64,000 nt of DNA from Reyranella humidisoli (GTDB taxonomy: Bacteria > Pseudomonadota > Alphaproteobacteria > Reyranellales > Reyranellaceae). The notes under the pieces were generated by a model that saw nothing but the letters and a program-made list of their open reading frames with translations, did no database searches and was not told the DNA's origin. Position 1 is the stretch's first letter, and each line of letters starts with the position of its first letter. The stretch covers positions 744,001-808,000 of the forward strand of contig NZ_JAHOPB010000001.1 in NCBI RefSeq assembly GCF_019039055.1. The letters are read 5' to 3'. Positions 47,134-54,722 of this stretch are shown piece after piece. Made by a program: the position numbers and the translations under genes.

Positions 47134-47985
47134 ATGTCTCTGTGGCAACGCCTGCTTGGTGCGACACTGTCCGGCCGCCGCCGGCATGTCTTCTTCGATT
47201 ACAGTTACCAGGCCCGCGAGCGGGACTGGAGCATGTCGCCCGGCGTCAACACCCTGACACGCAAGGCGTACGAGCAGGCGGACGAGTACAAGGCGCTGCT
47301 CGCCCGCTTTGCGGGCCATCGCGCCTGGCTCGAGAAGATTCCGGTCCGCGCCGGCGCGAACGATCCGGCGCCGCGCTGGATCAACGGCTCCTTTCCGGCC
47401 CTCGACGCCGTGTCACTCTACGGGCTGCTCGCCCTGCACAATCCCTCGACCTACGTCGAGGTGGGATCGGGCAGCTCGACCAGGTTCGCCCGCCGCGCGA
47501 TCCAGGATCACGGCCTGCGCACCCGGATCGTCTCGATCGATCCGCAGCCACGCCGCGAGATCGACGCAATCTGCGACGAGGTGATCCGCCGCCCCTGCGA
47601 GGATGTCGACATGAGGTTCTTCGCCGACCTACCCGGCGACACGCTCCTCTTCGTCGACAATTCGCACCGCTCTTTCCAGAATTCCGACGTCACCGTCTTC
47701 TTCATGGAGATCCTGCCGGTGCTACGGCCCGGCACGATCTGGGGCCTGCACGACATCTTCTTCCCGCTAGACTATCCGCAGGCCTGGCGTGGCCGCTTCT
47801 TCAACGAGCAGTATCTACTGATGAGCTACCTGATGGGCGGCGGCGGCGCCGACCGGATCCTGCTGCCCAATGGGCTGATCTTCACCAGTCCGGCGCTTCG
47901 GCCTTCGGCGCTGGCGATCTTCGAGGGCCCCCGATTCGACGGCATCGAGAAGCATGGCGGCTGCTTCTGGATGCAACGCACGTGA
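47134..47985 (+). CDS. Class I SAM-dependent methyltransferase-like protein
   Basis: This 283-residue protein has YVEVGSGSSTRFARRAI as a SAM-binding motif I, IVSIDPQPRREID for motif II, LLFVDNSHRS and GTIWGLHDIFFPLDYP in later strands. It resembles the class I methyltransferases often found in sugar or surface-polymer clusters. The acidic residue in SIDP would bind the SAM ribose. It is divergent from the SGNH protein and convergent with the 2OG-oxygenase fusion. The substrate is unknown. Confidence 0.75.
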   Translation: MSLWQRLLGATLSGRRRHVFFDYSYQARERDWSMSPGVNTLTRKAYEQADEYKALLARFAGHRAWLEKIPVRAGANDPAPRWINGSFPALDAVSLYGLLALHNPSTYVEVGSGSSTRFARRAIQDHGLRTRIVSIDPQPRREIDAICDEVIRRPCEDVDMRFFADLPGDTLLFVDNSHRSFQNSDVTVFFMEILPVLRPGTIWGLHDIFFPLDYPQAWRGRFFNEQYLLMSYLMGGGGADRILLPNGLIFTSPALRPSALAIFEGPRFDGIEKHGGCFWMQRT

Positions 47986-48001
47986 GGCACTCCGGCGCGG
48001 T

Positions 48002-49129
48002 CTAGGAGACGTTCCGGTACGTCCCGACCGACGGATCGAGGAACTGGTTGTTGGCCTCGCGGATTCGGGCCGCCGCCTCGTCGTACAGGAACGGGAGGAA
48101 GGCGTAGCGACGCCCGCGCGACACCGGCGAGACGGCATGCATGAGGGAGCAGGAGAACACCACAGCGCCACCGGGCGGCGGCTTGAAGCCGCGTGGGCCA
48201 TATTCGGGGAAGCTCACTTCGCCGCCGTCGAAATCTTCATTGAGGTTGATCGAGACTGCGAAACGACGATGCGCCGTGCCCTTGGTCGTGTTGTCGCGAT
48301 GGGCGGCGAAGTGCCCGCCATCCTCGGCCGTGTAGCAGCCGACCAGATAGCGTTCGATCCGCGTCGCGTCGAAGAAGTGGAGGCGCGCGATCTCTGGCAC
48401 GATCCGCCGCTTGATGCGCTGCTGGATGGCCAGGATGATCTTCTGGTCCTCGACGAGGCAGTCGCGCCGCCGCTTGCGTGCGGGATCGACCCTTTCCACG
48501 GTCTTCCCGTCGACTTCGTTCATGAAGCCCGTGTCACGGCCGCCCGTCACTTCGTGCAGAGAGATGAGGCCGCGGCAGAACGCCGGTTCGAACACGTTCG
48601 GCAGGACGAGCACGGGCGCCTGCAGCGCCCCGCCCGTGTGCAGGTGGGGCGGCGGCAGGGCGTCGAGAAAGGCGAACAGTTCGGCGCAGTCGGCGCCACC
48701 GGGCTTGAAGGGAATGATCTCAAGCACCCTCAGGGTCGGATCGAGCACGACCCAGAATTGCCGCACCTCGACCTGCGTGCCGGCCGCCGCCTCGCGCGGC
48801 AGCGCGCCATAGGCCTTGGAAACCTGGCCGTCGAAATCCCAGAAATGGCGGATGCCCGGCAGGTCCTGCCGGACGCGACCGGTATCGCGGTCCGACGGAT
48901 CGAGGGACACGCCGAAGAAGCAGATGCGCTCGTCGTCGAACATTTGCCGATGGGCGGCCACGGCGGCGAGCGCGGCGGCGCCGCCGGGCGTCCCACCCGA
49001 CACATGGAAGCAGAGCACGACGTACCGCCCCGCCACCGTGTCGAAGATGTAGCGCGGATTGCCCTCGGTCGCGGCCTGGAAGCGAGGCGCGGGATCTCCC
49101 CGCAGAAGCGTGACGAAGCTGTTTTCCAT
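48002..49129 (-). CDS. Thioredoxin-fold/2-oxoglutarate Fe(II) oxygenase fusion
   Basis: This 375-residue protein joins two domains. Residues 1-155 look like a peroxiredoxin/AhpC-type domain (RGDPAPRF, FFGVSLDPSD, VLDPTLRV), but the peroxidatic TxxC is replaced by TPGG (47-50), so it cannot act by the usual thiol chemistry. Residues 175-375 are a prolyl-4-hydroxylase-type domain with Fe ligands H277-x-D279 and H331 and a 2OG-binding R341 (GGHFAAHRDN, LMHAVSPV, GRRYAFLPF). Substrate hydroxylation is expected. A FixK-type box lies 62 bases upstream of the start, shared with the divergent 49250 gene. Confidence 0.83.
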   Translation of the reverse strand: MENSFVTLLRGDPAPRFQAATEGNPRYIFDTVAGRYVVLCFHVSGGTPGGAAALAAVAAHRQMFDDERICFFGVSLDPSDRDTGRVRQDLPGIRHFWDFDGQVSKAYGALPREAAAGTQVEVRQFWVVLDPTLRVLEIIPFKPGGADCAELFAFLDALPPPHLHTGGALQAPVLVLPNVFEPAFCRGLISLHEVTGGRDTGFMNEVDGKTVERVDPARKRRRDCLVEDQKIILAIQQRIKRRIVPEIARLHFFDATRIERYLVGCYTAEDGGHFAAHRDNTTKGTAHRRFAVSINLNEDFDGGEVSFPEYGPRGFKPPPGGAVVFSCSLMHAVSPVSRGRRYAFLPFLYDEAAARIREANNQFLDPSVGTYRNVS

Positions 49130-49184
49130 CCGGGCGCAGGCTATTCGGCTTTGATGCCGGATTCAAAAGCCGCCGCACGAAGCC

Positions 49185-49198
49185 TTGACCCACATCAA
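49185..49198. promoter_or_regulatory. FNR/FixK box A
   Basis: TTGACCCACATCAA matches TTGA-N6-TCAA perfectly. Its centre is 58.5 bases from the 49250 start on the plus strand and 62.5 bases from the 49129 start on the minus strand, so it could serve both divergent genes. On the plus strand the class II -10 position reads CACAGT. Confidence 0.78.
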
Positions 49199-49249
49199 GG
49201 TGGAACGCGTGTTCCGCCCGCACAGTCCGCCGCGAGAACGGGAGCACCA

Positions 49250-49666
49250 ATGACGCACAATCACGCAATCGTCTGGATGGACAGCAAGGAAGCCCACGTC
49301 TTCCACTTCAACGCGGTGGACGTCGAAAGCGAGGTGCTCAAGGCGCACAATCCCTTCCGCAAGGTCCATCACAAGGCCGGCGCGATCGGGTCCGGCCATG
49401 CGGCGATCGAACTCGATTTCCTGGATCGCATCGTCGACGCCGTTCGCGGTACGACGAGCTGGCTTCTCGTCGGGCCCGGGCAGGCCAAGCTGGCGCTCGT
49501 CCGGCACCTGGAGGCACACCTTCCCCACGACCTGAAGCGGCTGGCCGGCGTCGAAGCGATGGATCACCCGACCGACGGCGAGTTGGTCGCCCATGCCCGG
49601 CGCGCCTTCAAGGCCATCGACCGTATGGGCGGCCCCGTTGCCGAGGCCGGTCGCACACCGCAGTGA
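49250..49666 (+). CDS. eRF1-related 'translational machinery' protein
   Basis: This 138-residue protein matches a bacterial family related to archaeal/eukaryotic release-factor domains. It starts HNHAIVWMDSKEAHVFHFN, contains a lysine/histidine-rich KVHHKAGAIGSGHA segment, then WLLVGPGQAKLALVRHLEAH and MDHPTDGELVAHAR. Members occur in stress operons; a role in stalled ribosomes or RNA binding is suspected but unproven. The start has GGGAGCACCA. FixK box A lies upstream, so expression under low oxygen is inferred. Confidence 0.82.
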   Translation: MTHNHAIVWMDSKEAHVFHFNAVDVESEVLKAHNPFRKVHHKAGAIGSGHAAIELDFLDRIVDAVRGTTSWLLVGPGQAKLALVRHLEAHLPHDLKRLAGVEAMDHPTDGELVAHARRAFKAIDRMGGPVAEAGRTPQ

Positions 49667-49699
49667 GCGGGCCCGGATCATGAAGATGCGCTCGACGGG

Positions 49700-50251
49700 T
49701 CATCCGTCGAGCCACGCGTGCGCGAGCAGGAACAGCGCGCCGAGCATTCCCGAGAAGATCCCGATCATCCACACGAACGCCTCGAACTCGAAGCGATAGA
49801 ACAACAGCAAGCCGAGACCGAAGGCGATCGCGCCCAGCCCGTCGAGCGACACGACCCATCCCCGTTCGACTGCTCCCCGGATCTTCAGCGCGATCCAGAG
49901 CTGCAGCAGGCCGGTACACACGGCCCAGGCCGAAACCAGCGGCACCAGATAGCGGCCCACGAGTTCGGGCGCCACGATCACGGAAGCGGCGCAGGCAACG
50001 CCCGCGCCTCCCATCAAGCCCAGCCAGACCCGCGGCGTACCCGGTCCGCCCCTGATGGCCACTGCCCACGTGAGAAGACCATCGACGAGGGAGTAGCCGC
50101 CCCACAGATAGACCAGGTGGACGGCCGCCAGGTGCGGCCAGAAGAAGACGAGCGCCGCGAAGGCGATGGCCGCGATCCCCCGCCACTTCAGCAGCGGAGG
50201 ATCGTCGGTCGGCACCGCCGTCGGTACACTCTCGTCGCGATCCGGAGACAC
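49700..50251 (-). CDS. HdeD/DUF308 membrane protein
   Basis: This 183-residue protein has about six helices in three pairs, starting WRGIAAIAFAALVFFWP, with GWVVSLDGLGAIAFGLGLLLFY in the fourth, the HdeD/DUF308 pattern. E. coli HdeD is linked to acid resistance; the mechanism is unknown. The GTG start is tentative. It lies 19 bases downstream of the DUF992 gene on the same strand, so both may be read from the promoter region carrying boxes B and C. Confidence 0.85.
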   Translation of the reverse strand: MSPDRDESVPTAVPTDDPPLLKWRGIAAIAFAALVFFWPHLAAVHLVYLWGGYSLVDGLLTWAVAIRGGPGTPRVWLGLMGGAGVACAASVIVAPELVGRYLVPLVSAWAVCTGLLQLWIALKIRGAVERGWVVSLDGLGAIAFGLGLLLFYRFEFEAFVWMIGIFSGMLGALFLLAHAWLDG

Positions 50252-50270
50252 GAGCCCCGCCGATCTCCGG

Positions 50271-50750
50271 CTACTTCGCGGCTCGTAGCTCCACCTCGGC
50301 GATGCCGGCCGCCACGTTCAGGCCCACGCTTCCCTCGACACTGACCGGTTGCAATGAAACCTGGTTGTTGCTGCCCCCGACCAGGACATTGGCGCCGACA
50401 CCCGCTCCGACCGCGGCCGAGGCGGTCGCGCCGGCATAGACGCCCGCCAGCGCGCCGGCCGAGAGGCTACCGGGGGCGAACACCAGCCAGACGATCTGCG
50501 CCTCCTTGGTGAAACCGACGTCCAGGCCGAATTTCTTGACGGTACCCGTGTAGCGCTCCGCCACGCCGTTGCTGCGGCTGAACAGACAGGTGAGGTCCTT
50601 GGACGAGCCGAACACGAAACCGACGCCGCCGGAGACGGTGCAGGTGAGCGATCCGGCATTGACGCCGGACTTCGTCTGCGCCGAGGCCGGAGCAGCGAGA
50701 GCGGCGAGAACAGCTATTGCGGCCGATACACCGAAAGTGCGGGCGAACAT
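50271..50750 (-). CDS. Secreted DUF992 protein
   Basis: This 159-residue protein has a signal peptide (cleavage near ASA|QTKS) and a DUF992 domain: SLTCTVSGGVGFVFGSSKDLTC with a cysteine pair, AERYTGTVKKFGLDVGF, and a glycine/alanine-rich C-terminus ending LNVAAGIAEVEL. It is a periplasmic family of unknown function. ATG 50750 with GGAGTCCACA is preferred over 50762. FixK-type boxes B and C lie in the divergent region shared with the stress protein gene. Confidence 0.85.
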   Translation of the reverse strand: MFARTFGVSAAIAVLAALAAPASAQTKSGVNAGSLTCTVSGGVGFVFGSSKDLTCLFSRSNGVAERYTGTVKKFGLDVGFTKEAQIVWLVFAPGSLSAGALAGVYAGATASAAVGAGVGANVLVGGSNNQVSLQPVSVEGSVGLNVAAGIAEVELRAAK

Positions 50751-50812
50751 TGTGGACTCCATTCCAAGGGTGACCTGATGCGGCGAGCCTAGTCGATGCT
50801 CGCGCGGTCGCC

Positions 50813-50826
50813 TTGAGACACATCAA
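50813..50826. promoter_or_regulatory. FNR/FixK box B
   Basis: TTGAGACACATCAA keeps TTGA-N6-TCAA intact. The centre is 69.5 bases from the DUF992 start on the minus strand and 33 bases from box C, about three helical turns. Confidence 0.7.
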
Positions 50827-50845
50827 GAAAAGCCGGGTCTTCCTC

Positions 50846-50859
50846 GTGACCTACATCAA
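50846..50859. promoter_or_regulatory. FNR/FixK box C
   Basis: GTGACCTACATCAA differs from TTGA-N6-TCAA only in the first base. Its centre is 61.5 bases from the stress protein start at 50914, the spacing seen at the other boxes. Confidence 0.6.
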
Positions 50860-50913
50860 GGCCGGCTTCTTCCTGCCGTGCGACCAAGGCCGGGACGAAC
50901 TGGGGAGGTGGCC

Positions 50914-51750
50914 ATGGGTTTCAAGACCATTCTCGTTCACTGCGATGCGGCCCCCGAGGCCGGCAGGCGCCTCGCCCTTGCGGCCGGAATGGCCCAACGG
51001 GAGTCGGCGCACCTGGTCGGCGTGCATGCGCGACCGCCCCTCCAGGTATCCGCCTTCTTCGAAGGCGGCGTCGCCATGGACGCGCTGTTCACGAGCTACG
51101 ATGCCGCCCTCAAGGCGGAGGCCGGCACCGCCAAGGCCGCCTTCGAAAGCACCGTCAGGGGGCGCCAGCTTTCCCACGAATGGCGGGTCGCCGACGGTTA
51201 CATCGACGCCGTTCTCGCCAGCCAGGCACGATATGCAGATCTTCTGGTCATCGGACAGGCTGATCCTGATGCCGGAACATCGACCCCGACCGACCTGCCG
51301 GAGGCCGTTGCCCTGTCGGCCGGACGGCCCTGCCTCGTCGTTCCGCGCGCCGGTGCCGAAAGGACACCGGGTACGAACGTCCTGCTTTGCTGGAACGCAT
51401 CGCGCGAAAGCGCGCGGGCGGCGGCCGATGCGCTGCCTCTCCTGCGCGGTGCCAAGAAGGTGACGATCCTGGTCGTCGATCCCCGCAGTTCCCCCGATGG
51501 CCACGGCGCCGAGCCGGGCGCCGACGTCGCGGCATGGCTGGCGCGCCACGGTGTTGCGGTGACGGTGCTGCGGGAGGTCGCCGCGGACAATGACGTCGGC
51601 GGCGTGATCCTTTCACGGGCCTCGGACGTCGATGCCGATCTGATCGTCATGGGGCTCTACGGGCATGGCCGGATGCGCGAAATGATCCTCGGAGGCGCCA
51701 GCCGGGCGGTGCTCGCCCGAACGACCGTTCCGCTCTTCGTCTCCCATTGA
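50914..51750 (+). CDS. Tandem-domain universal stress protein
   Basis: This 278-residue protein holds two UspA folds: MGFKTILVHCDA starts the first, and TNVLLCWNASRESARAA starts the second near residue 150. The second carries a VMGLYGHGRMREMILGGASR loop related to the ATP-binding G2xG9xG(S/T), with alanine at the last position. The start has GGGGAGGTGGCC. Boxes B and C lie upstream. It probably supports survival under oxygen limitation, as other proteobacterial tandem Usps do. A second Usp is encoded at 54701. Confidence 0.9.
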   Translation: MGFKTILVHCDAAPEAGRRLALAAGMAQRESAHLVGVHARPPLQVSAFFEGGVAMDALFTSYDAALKAEAGTAKAAFESTVRGRQLSHEWRVADGYIDAVLASQARYADLLVIGQADPDAGTSTPTDLPEAVALSAGRPCLVVPRAGAERTPGTNVLLCWNASRESARAAADALPLLRGAKKVTILVVDPRSSPDGHGAEPGADVAAWLARHGVAVTVLREVAADNDVGGVILSRASDVDADLIVMGLYGHGRMREMILGGASRAVLARTTVPLFVSH

Positions 51751-51800
51751 GCCCGCCGGCGCCGCTGGGCGATCTTGCCCGCCGCGAGGGCGAGCGCGGG

Positions 51801-51814
51801 TTTGCTCTGGATCA
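51801..51814 (+). promoter_or_regulatory. FNR/FixK-like box D
   Basis: TTGCTCTGGATCAA keeps the right half-site and TTG of the left. Its centre is 41.5 bases from ATG 51849. If used as a class II site it would place transcription start at the A of the start codon, implying a leaderless message; otherwise it may be a class I or chance site. Confidence 0.45.
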
Positions 51815-51848
51815 ATGCCCGGCCGCGCCCGGTGGAGAACCATGCGAC

Positions 51849-52226
51849 ATGGGAATCGAGGCGCCTCTTGTCCTGGTGGTGGACGACGACGATGCAGTGC
51901 GCAGCGCACTTTCTTTCGCTCTGCATGCGGAGGGCTTCTGCGTCCGCAGCTATGCCAGCTCCGCCGGACTCCTCGCCGAATCCATTCCCTGCCGGAACTG
52001 CCTTCTGATCACCGACTACAGGATGCCGGAGGTCGACGGGCTCGAACTCATCGAGCGCCTGCGCGGCAGCAAGCCCGACCTGCCGATCATCCTGATCAGC
52101 GGCCTGGTCAACCGGGCGCTGCGAGGCAGGGCCGCCCGGCTGGGCGTGAGTGCCGTGCTCGAGAAGCCTCTCAGCGGGCCGGGGCTCGTCGAGACGATCC
52201 AGCACATTTTCCATGGCAGCGCCTGA
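51849..52226 (+). CDS. Receiver-only response regulator (FixJ-like)
   Basis: This 125-residue protein is a single REC domain with the acidic cluster VVDDDDAVRSAL, phosphoacceptor Asp in LLITDYRMPEVDGL, switch serine in LISG and lysine in LEKPL. The sequence is closest to FixJ/NarL receivers, but it stops without a DNA-binding domain. Single-domain regulators act by protein contact or as phosphate sinks. ATG 51849 has GGAGAACC upstream. It overlaps the next gene by 14 bases, and box D precedes it. Confidence 0.87.
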   Translation: MGIEAPLVLVVDDDDAVRSALSFALHAEGFCVRSYASSAGLLAESIPCRNCLLITDYRMPEVDGLELIERLRGSKPDLPIILISGLVNRALRGRAARLGVSAVLEKPLSGPGLVETIQHIFHGSA

Positions 52227-53172
52227 GCCCGGCACCTTGCTGCCGCGGCGGGTCGCCGGATACGTCGTAGCCTACTCGGGTCGCCATCAGATCGGTCTGG
52301 CCGCGCTTTCGGTGGCGGTCTTCGCGCTGGCCGCCCTGCCGCTCGAACTGCAGCGCCGCCTCGTGAATACGCTGGTCGACCACGGATCGTTCTCGACCGT
52401 GATGTGGCTGGCGGGCGGCTATGCAGGGGTCGCGCTCGCTGAGCAGGTCCTGAAACTCCTCCTCAACGTCTACCGCGGCTGGGTCGCCGAGGACTCGGTG
52501 AGAAACCTGCGGAGCAACGTGTCGCTGGCCGCCGAGCGGACCGATCGCACCGGCTCGACCGAGGAGATCGGAGCGCAGATATCGATGATGCTGGAGGAGG
52601 CCGAACCGATCGGCGGCTTCACCGGCATCAGTCTTTCGGAGCCGCTGTTGCAGGCGGGCATCCTGGTGAGCCTGATCGGATACATGGTCATGCTCGACTG
52701 GCGGCTGGCCCTGCTCGGCCTTGCGTTCTTCCTGCCGCAGACCGTCTTCGTGCCGCTCCTGCAGGCCGGTATCAACCGCAGGGCACGCGAGAGGATCCTC
52801 GTGAAGCGGAGCATAAGCGCCGGCGTGGTGGACCATGTCGTCGCCCGGACGGCGGGATGGGCCTGGGCCCGCGGGCCAATCGGCCGCGTCTTCACGCTCA
52901 ACATGGGAATCTACCGGCGGAAGTTCACGCTCAACCTGCTGATGAACATGATGCACCACCTGGGCGTCGCCTCCGCCCTGTGTCTGGGCGGATGGCAGGT
53001 GCTGGCAGGCCGCATGGAGGTTGGGACCGTCGTGGCCATCGTCGGCGGCCTCGGCAAGCTCAACGATCCCTGGGGCGACCTGGTGAACTGGGCCCGCGAG
53101 TTTGCCGTCGTCAGCGTGAAATACCGGCTTTTCTCAGAGTTCGTGAACGGTCTTTCGCGGCGGACTACGTAG
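52213..53172 (+). CDS. ABC exporter membrane domain without ATPase
   Basis: This 319-residue protein looks like the transmembrane half of a type IV ABC exporter, with about five to six helices (starting near residue 18 with IGLAALSVAVFALAALPL) and coupling-helix regions. The usual nucleotide-binding domain is absent: the protein ends LFSEFVNGLSRRTT and the next gene is the regulator. It overlaps the response regulator by 14 bases, so the two are made together. It may need a separately encoded ATPase or have a sensor/scaffold role. Confidence 0.75.
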   Translation: MAAPEPGTLLPRRVAGYVVAYSGRHQIGLAALSVAVFALAALPLELQRRLVNTLVDHGSFSTVMWLAGGYAGVALAEQVLKLLLNVYRGWVAEDSVRNLRSNVSLAAERTDRTGSTEEIGAQISMMLEEAEPIGGFTGISLSEPLLQAGILVSLIGYMVMLDWRLALLGLAFFLPQTVFVPLLQAGINRRARERILVKRSISAGVVDHVVARTAGWAWARGPIGRVFTLNMGIYRRKFTLNLLMNMMHHLGVASALCLGGWQVLAGRMEVGTVVAIVGGLGKLNDPWGDLVNWAREFAVVSVKYRLFSEFVNGLSRRTT

Positions 53173-53177
53173 AATCC

Positions 53178-53188
53178 CTTAGTCTAAG
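53178..53188. promoter_or_regulatory. Palindrome upstream of the fixK-like gene
   Basis: CTTAGTCTAAG is a perfect 11-base palindrome with a central T, 5 bases after the ABC-domain stop and 75 bases before the FixK-type start. The binding protein is unknown; a NarL/FixJ-type activator is one possibility. Confidence 0.35.
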
Positions 53189-53233
53189 ACCCGAATAGCA
53201 GCCGCCATGAACTCAAGGTACCCAACTGACAGT

Positions 53234-53247
53234 TCGATCGAGATCAC
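53234..53247 (+). promoter_or_regulatory. Degenerate FNR/FixK-like site near the fixK-like start
   Basis: TCGATCGAGATCAC departs from TTGAT-N4-ATCAA at the second and last bases. It lies only about 22 bases before ATG 53263, where a bound regulator would hinder transcription, so negative autoregulation is possible. Weak evidence. Confidence 0.25.
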
Positions 53248-53262
53248 CGTCAGGGGGACAAG

Positions 53263-53943
53263 ATGCAAACAACCGCCATTCGTCCGCAGCACTCGACCCC
53301 AGCGATCGTCTTCAAGCGCTCAGCCACCCCCGCATGTCGCTCCGGCGCGATCGGCCTCACGCAGCATTTCGCCAAGGGCGACGAGCTGTTCGCCGAAGGC
53401 GACGAGGCGGACTACTTCTACAAGGTCGTTTCGGGTTCGATCCGTTCCTACAAGCTGCTCAGCGACGGCCGGCGCCAGATCGACGCCTTCCACCTGCCCG
53501 GCGACATCTTCGGCCTGGAGGCCGACAGCGACCACCGCTTCACCGCCGAGGCCGTCGAGGCCACGTCCGTGATCGCCTTCCGCCGGTCCCGCCTCGTCGA
53601 ACTGACAGCCGACGACCCCGCCTTCGGCGAGCAGGTCATGATGTCGATGATGCGCAGCCTCGAGCGGGCGCAGGACCACATGCTGCTGCTCGGCCGCAAG
53701 ACGGCGCAGGAGAAGCTCGCCAGCTTCCTGCTGGAAATGGCGGAGCGGCTCTCGCAGCAGGACGGGCATGTCGTCCTGCCGATGCAGCGCGCCGACATCG
53801 CCGACCACCTCGGCCTCACCATCGAGACGGTGTCGCGCACCCTGACCCAGCTGGCGCGCAACCACCTCATCGGGCTGCGCTCGGGAAGCCGCGACGTGGA
53901 CCTGTGCGACATCAAGGGACTGCGTCACCTCCAGGGCTGCTGA
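53263..53943 (+). CDS. fixK: FixK-type Crp/Fnr transcriptional regulator
   Basis: This 226-residue protein has a cyclic-nucleotide-like beta barrel (LFAEGDEADYFYKVVSGSIR, about 42-61), dimer helix and HTH at 175-197 with LGLTIETVSRTL. E188, S191 and R192 are the FNR-class contacts for TTGA half-sites. FNR's N-terminal cysteine cluster is absent; only C25, C215 and C226 occur. It should therefore be oxygen-blind itself, like FixK, and depend on upstream control. Boxes matching this specificity surround it for 14 kb, so it is the likely master of the island. Confidence 0.88.
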   Translation: MQTTAIRPQHSTPAIVFKRSATPACRSGAIGLTQHFAKGDELFAEGDEADYFYKVVSGSIRSYKLLSDGRRQIDAFHLPGDIFGLEADSDHRFTAEAVEATSVIAFRRSRLVELTADDPAFGEQVMMSMMRSLERAQDHMLLLGRKTAQEKLASFLLEMAERLSQQDGHVVLPMQRADIADHLGLTIETVSRTLTQLARNHLIGLRSGSRDVDLCDIKGLRHLQGC

Positions 53944-53975
53944 TCGGGCCCGGCTTTCCCACGCGGCACGCCGCA

Positions 53976-54722
53976 TCAAAGCGCGCCGGAACAGTTTTCC
54001 GATCCCTGATGATCGCCGGCGGCCTGCGTGAGCGTGCCGCGTCCATAGACATCCGGATGATCGATCAGCCGCCCCGCGGCATCGGGAAAGCGCGTCCGGT
54101 AGACGAGGCGCGTGGGGATCTCGGCGGCCAGTGGCACACGTCGTGTCGCGCCTGCGGCAATCGACGAATCGATTTCCTGTCGCGTCATATCCAGGGCCCA
54201 GCCGGCAAGCTCGCGCGCCTGCTCCACGCGGATGCATCCATGGCTGAAGGCACGGCTGGTCTTCTCGAAGTACGACCGGTCGTTCGTATCGTGCATGAAG
54301 ATCAATTGATCGTTGTCGAGTTCGAAGAGCACCCGGCCGAGTGGGTTGTGCGGCCCGGGCGGCATGAAGCGGGCGCCCTCCCATCGCACCATCGCGGGCG
54401 TGGGGGTCCAGGACGGATTGAATTTCACCGCGACGATGGCCGTCGCCAGCTCGGGCGTGGGGGTGGCGCGCCTGCCCACGACCACACGGCTGCGCAGAAC
54501 GGGGGTGCCGTTCTCGAACGCGACGAGCTCGAACGACGGGATGTTCACCACGACGAACTTGCCACGGACCGGGACATCGACACCGACCGCCCGCAGCGCG
54601 GCATTCCTCTCGTCGCGCTGCGGCGGCGCCGCGCTCTCGGCGGGCACCGGCTGGTTGCCGCCGCAAGCCGCAAGCAGGAGCAGCGCAGCTCCGGCGAGGA
54701 TCAGTGTGAAAGAAAGGCGCAT
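53976..54722 (-). CDS. L,D-transpeptidase lipoprotein (YkuD domain)
   Basis: This 248-residue protein has a lipoprotein signal (LLLLAACGG; lipobox LAAC) and a YkuD domain with HDTNDRSYFEKTSRAFSHGC ending in catalytic Cys (SHGCIRV). It forms 3-3 peptidoglycan crosslinks or attaches proteins to the wall in the periplasm. ATG 54722 overlaps the Usp end by 22 bases. It is the last gene of a four-gene unit (YqjD-like, holin-like, Usp, this gene) driven, by inference, from FixK box F. Confidence 0.9.
   Translation of the reverse strand: MRLSFTLILAGAALLLLAACGGNQPVPAESAAPPQRDERNAALRAVGVDVPVRGKFVVVNIPSFELVAFENGTPVLRSRVVVGRRATPTPELATAIVAVKFNPSWTPTPAMVRWEGARFMPPGPHNPLGRVLFELDNDQLIFMHDTNDRSYFEKTSRAFSHGCIRVEQARELAGWALDMTRQEIDSSIAAGATRRVPLAAEIPTRLVYRTRFPDAAGRLIDHPDVYGRGTLTQAAGDHQGSENCSGAL

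Noticed and set aside
54301..54310. ATCAATTGAT, resembling FNR half-sites
   Set aside because: The half-sites have no four-base spacer, the order is inverted, and it lies inside the L,D-transpeptidase coding sequence.
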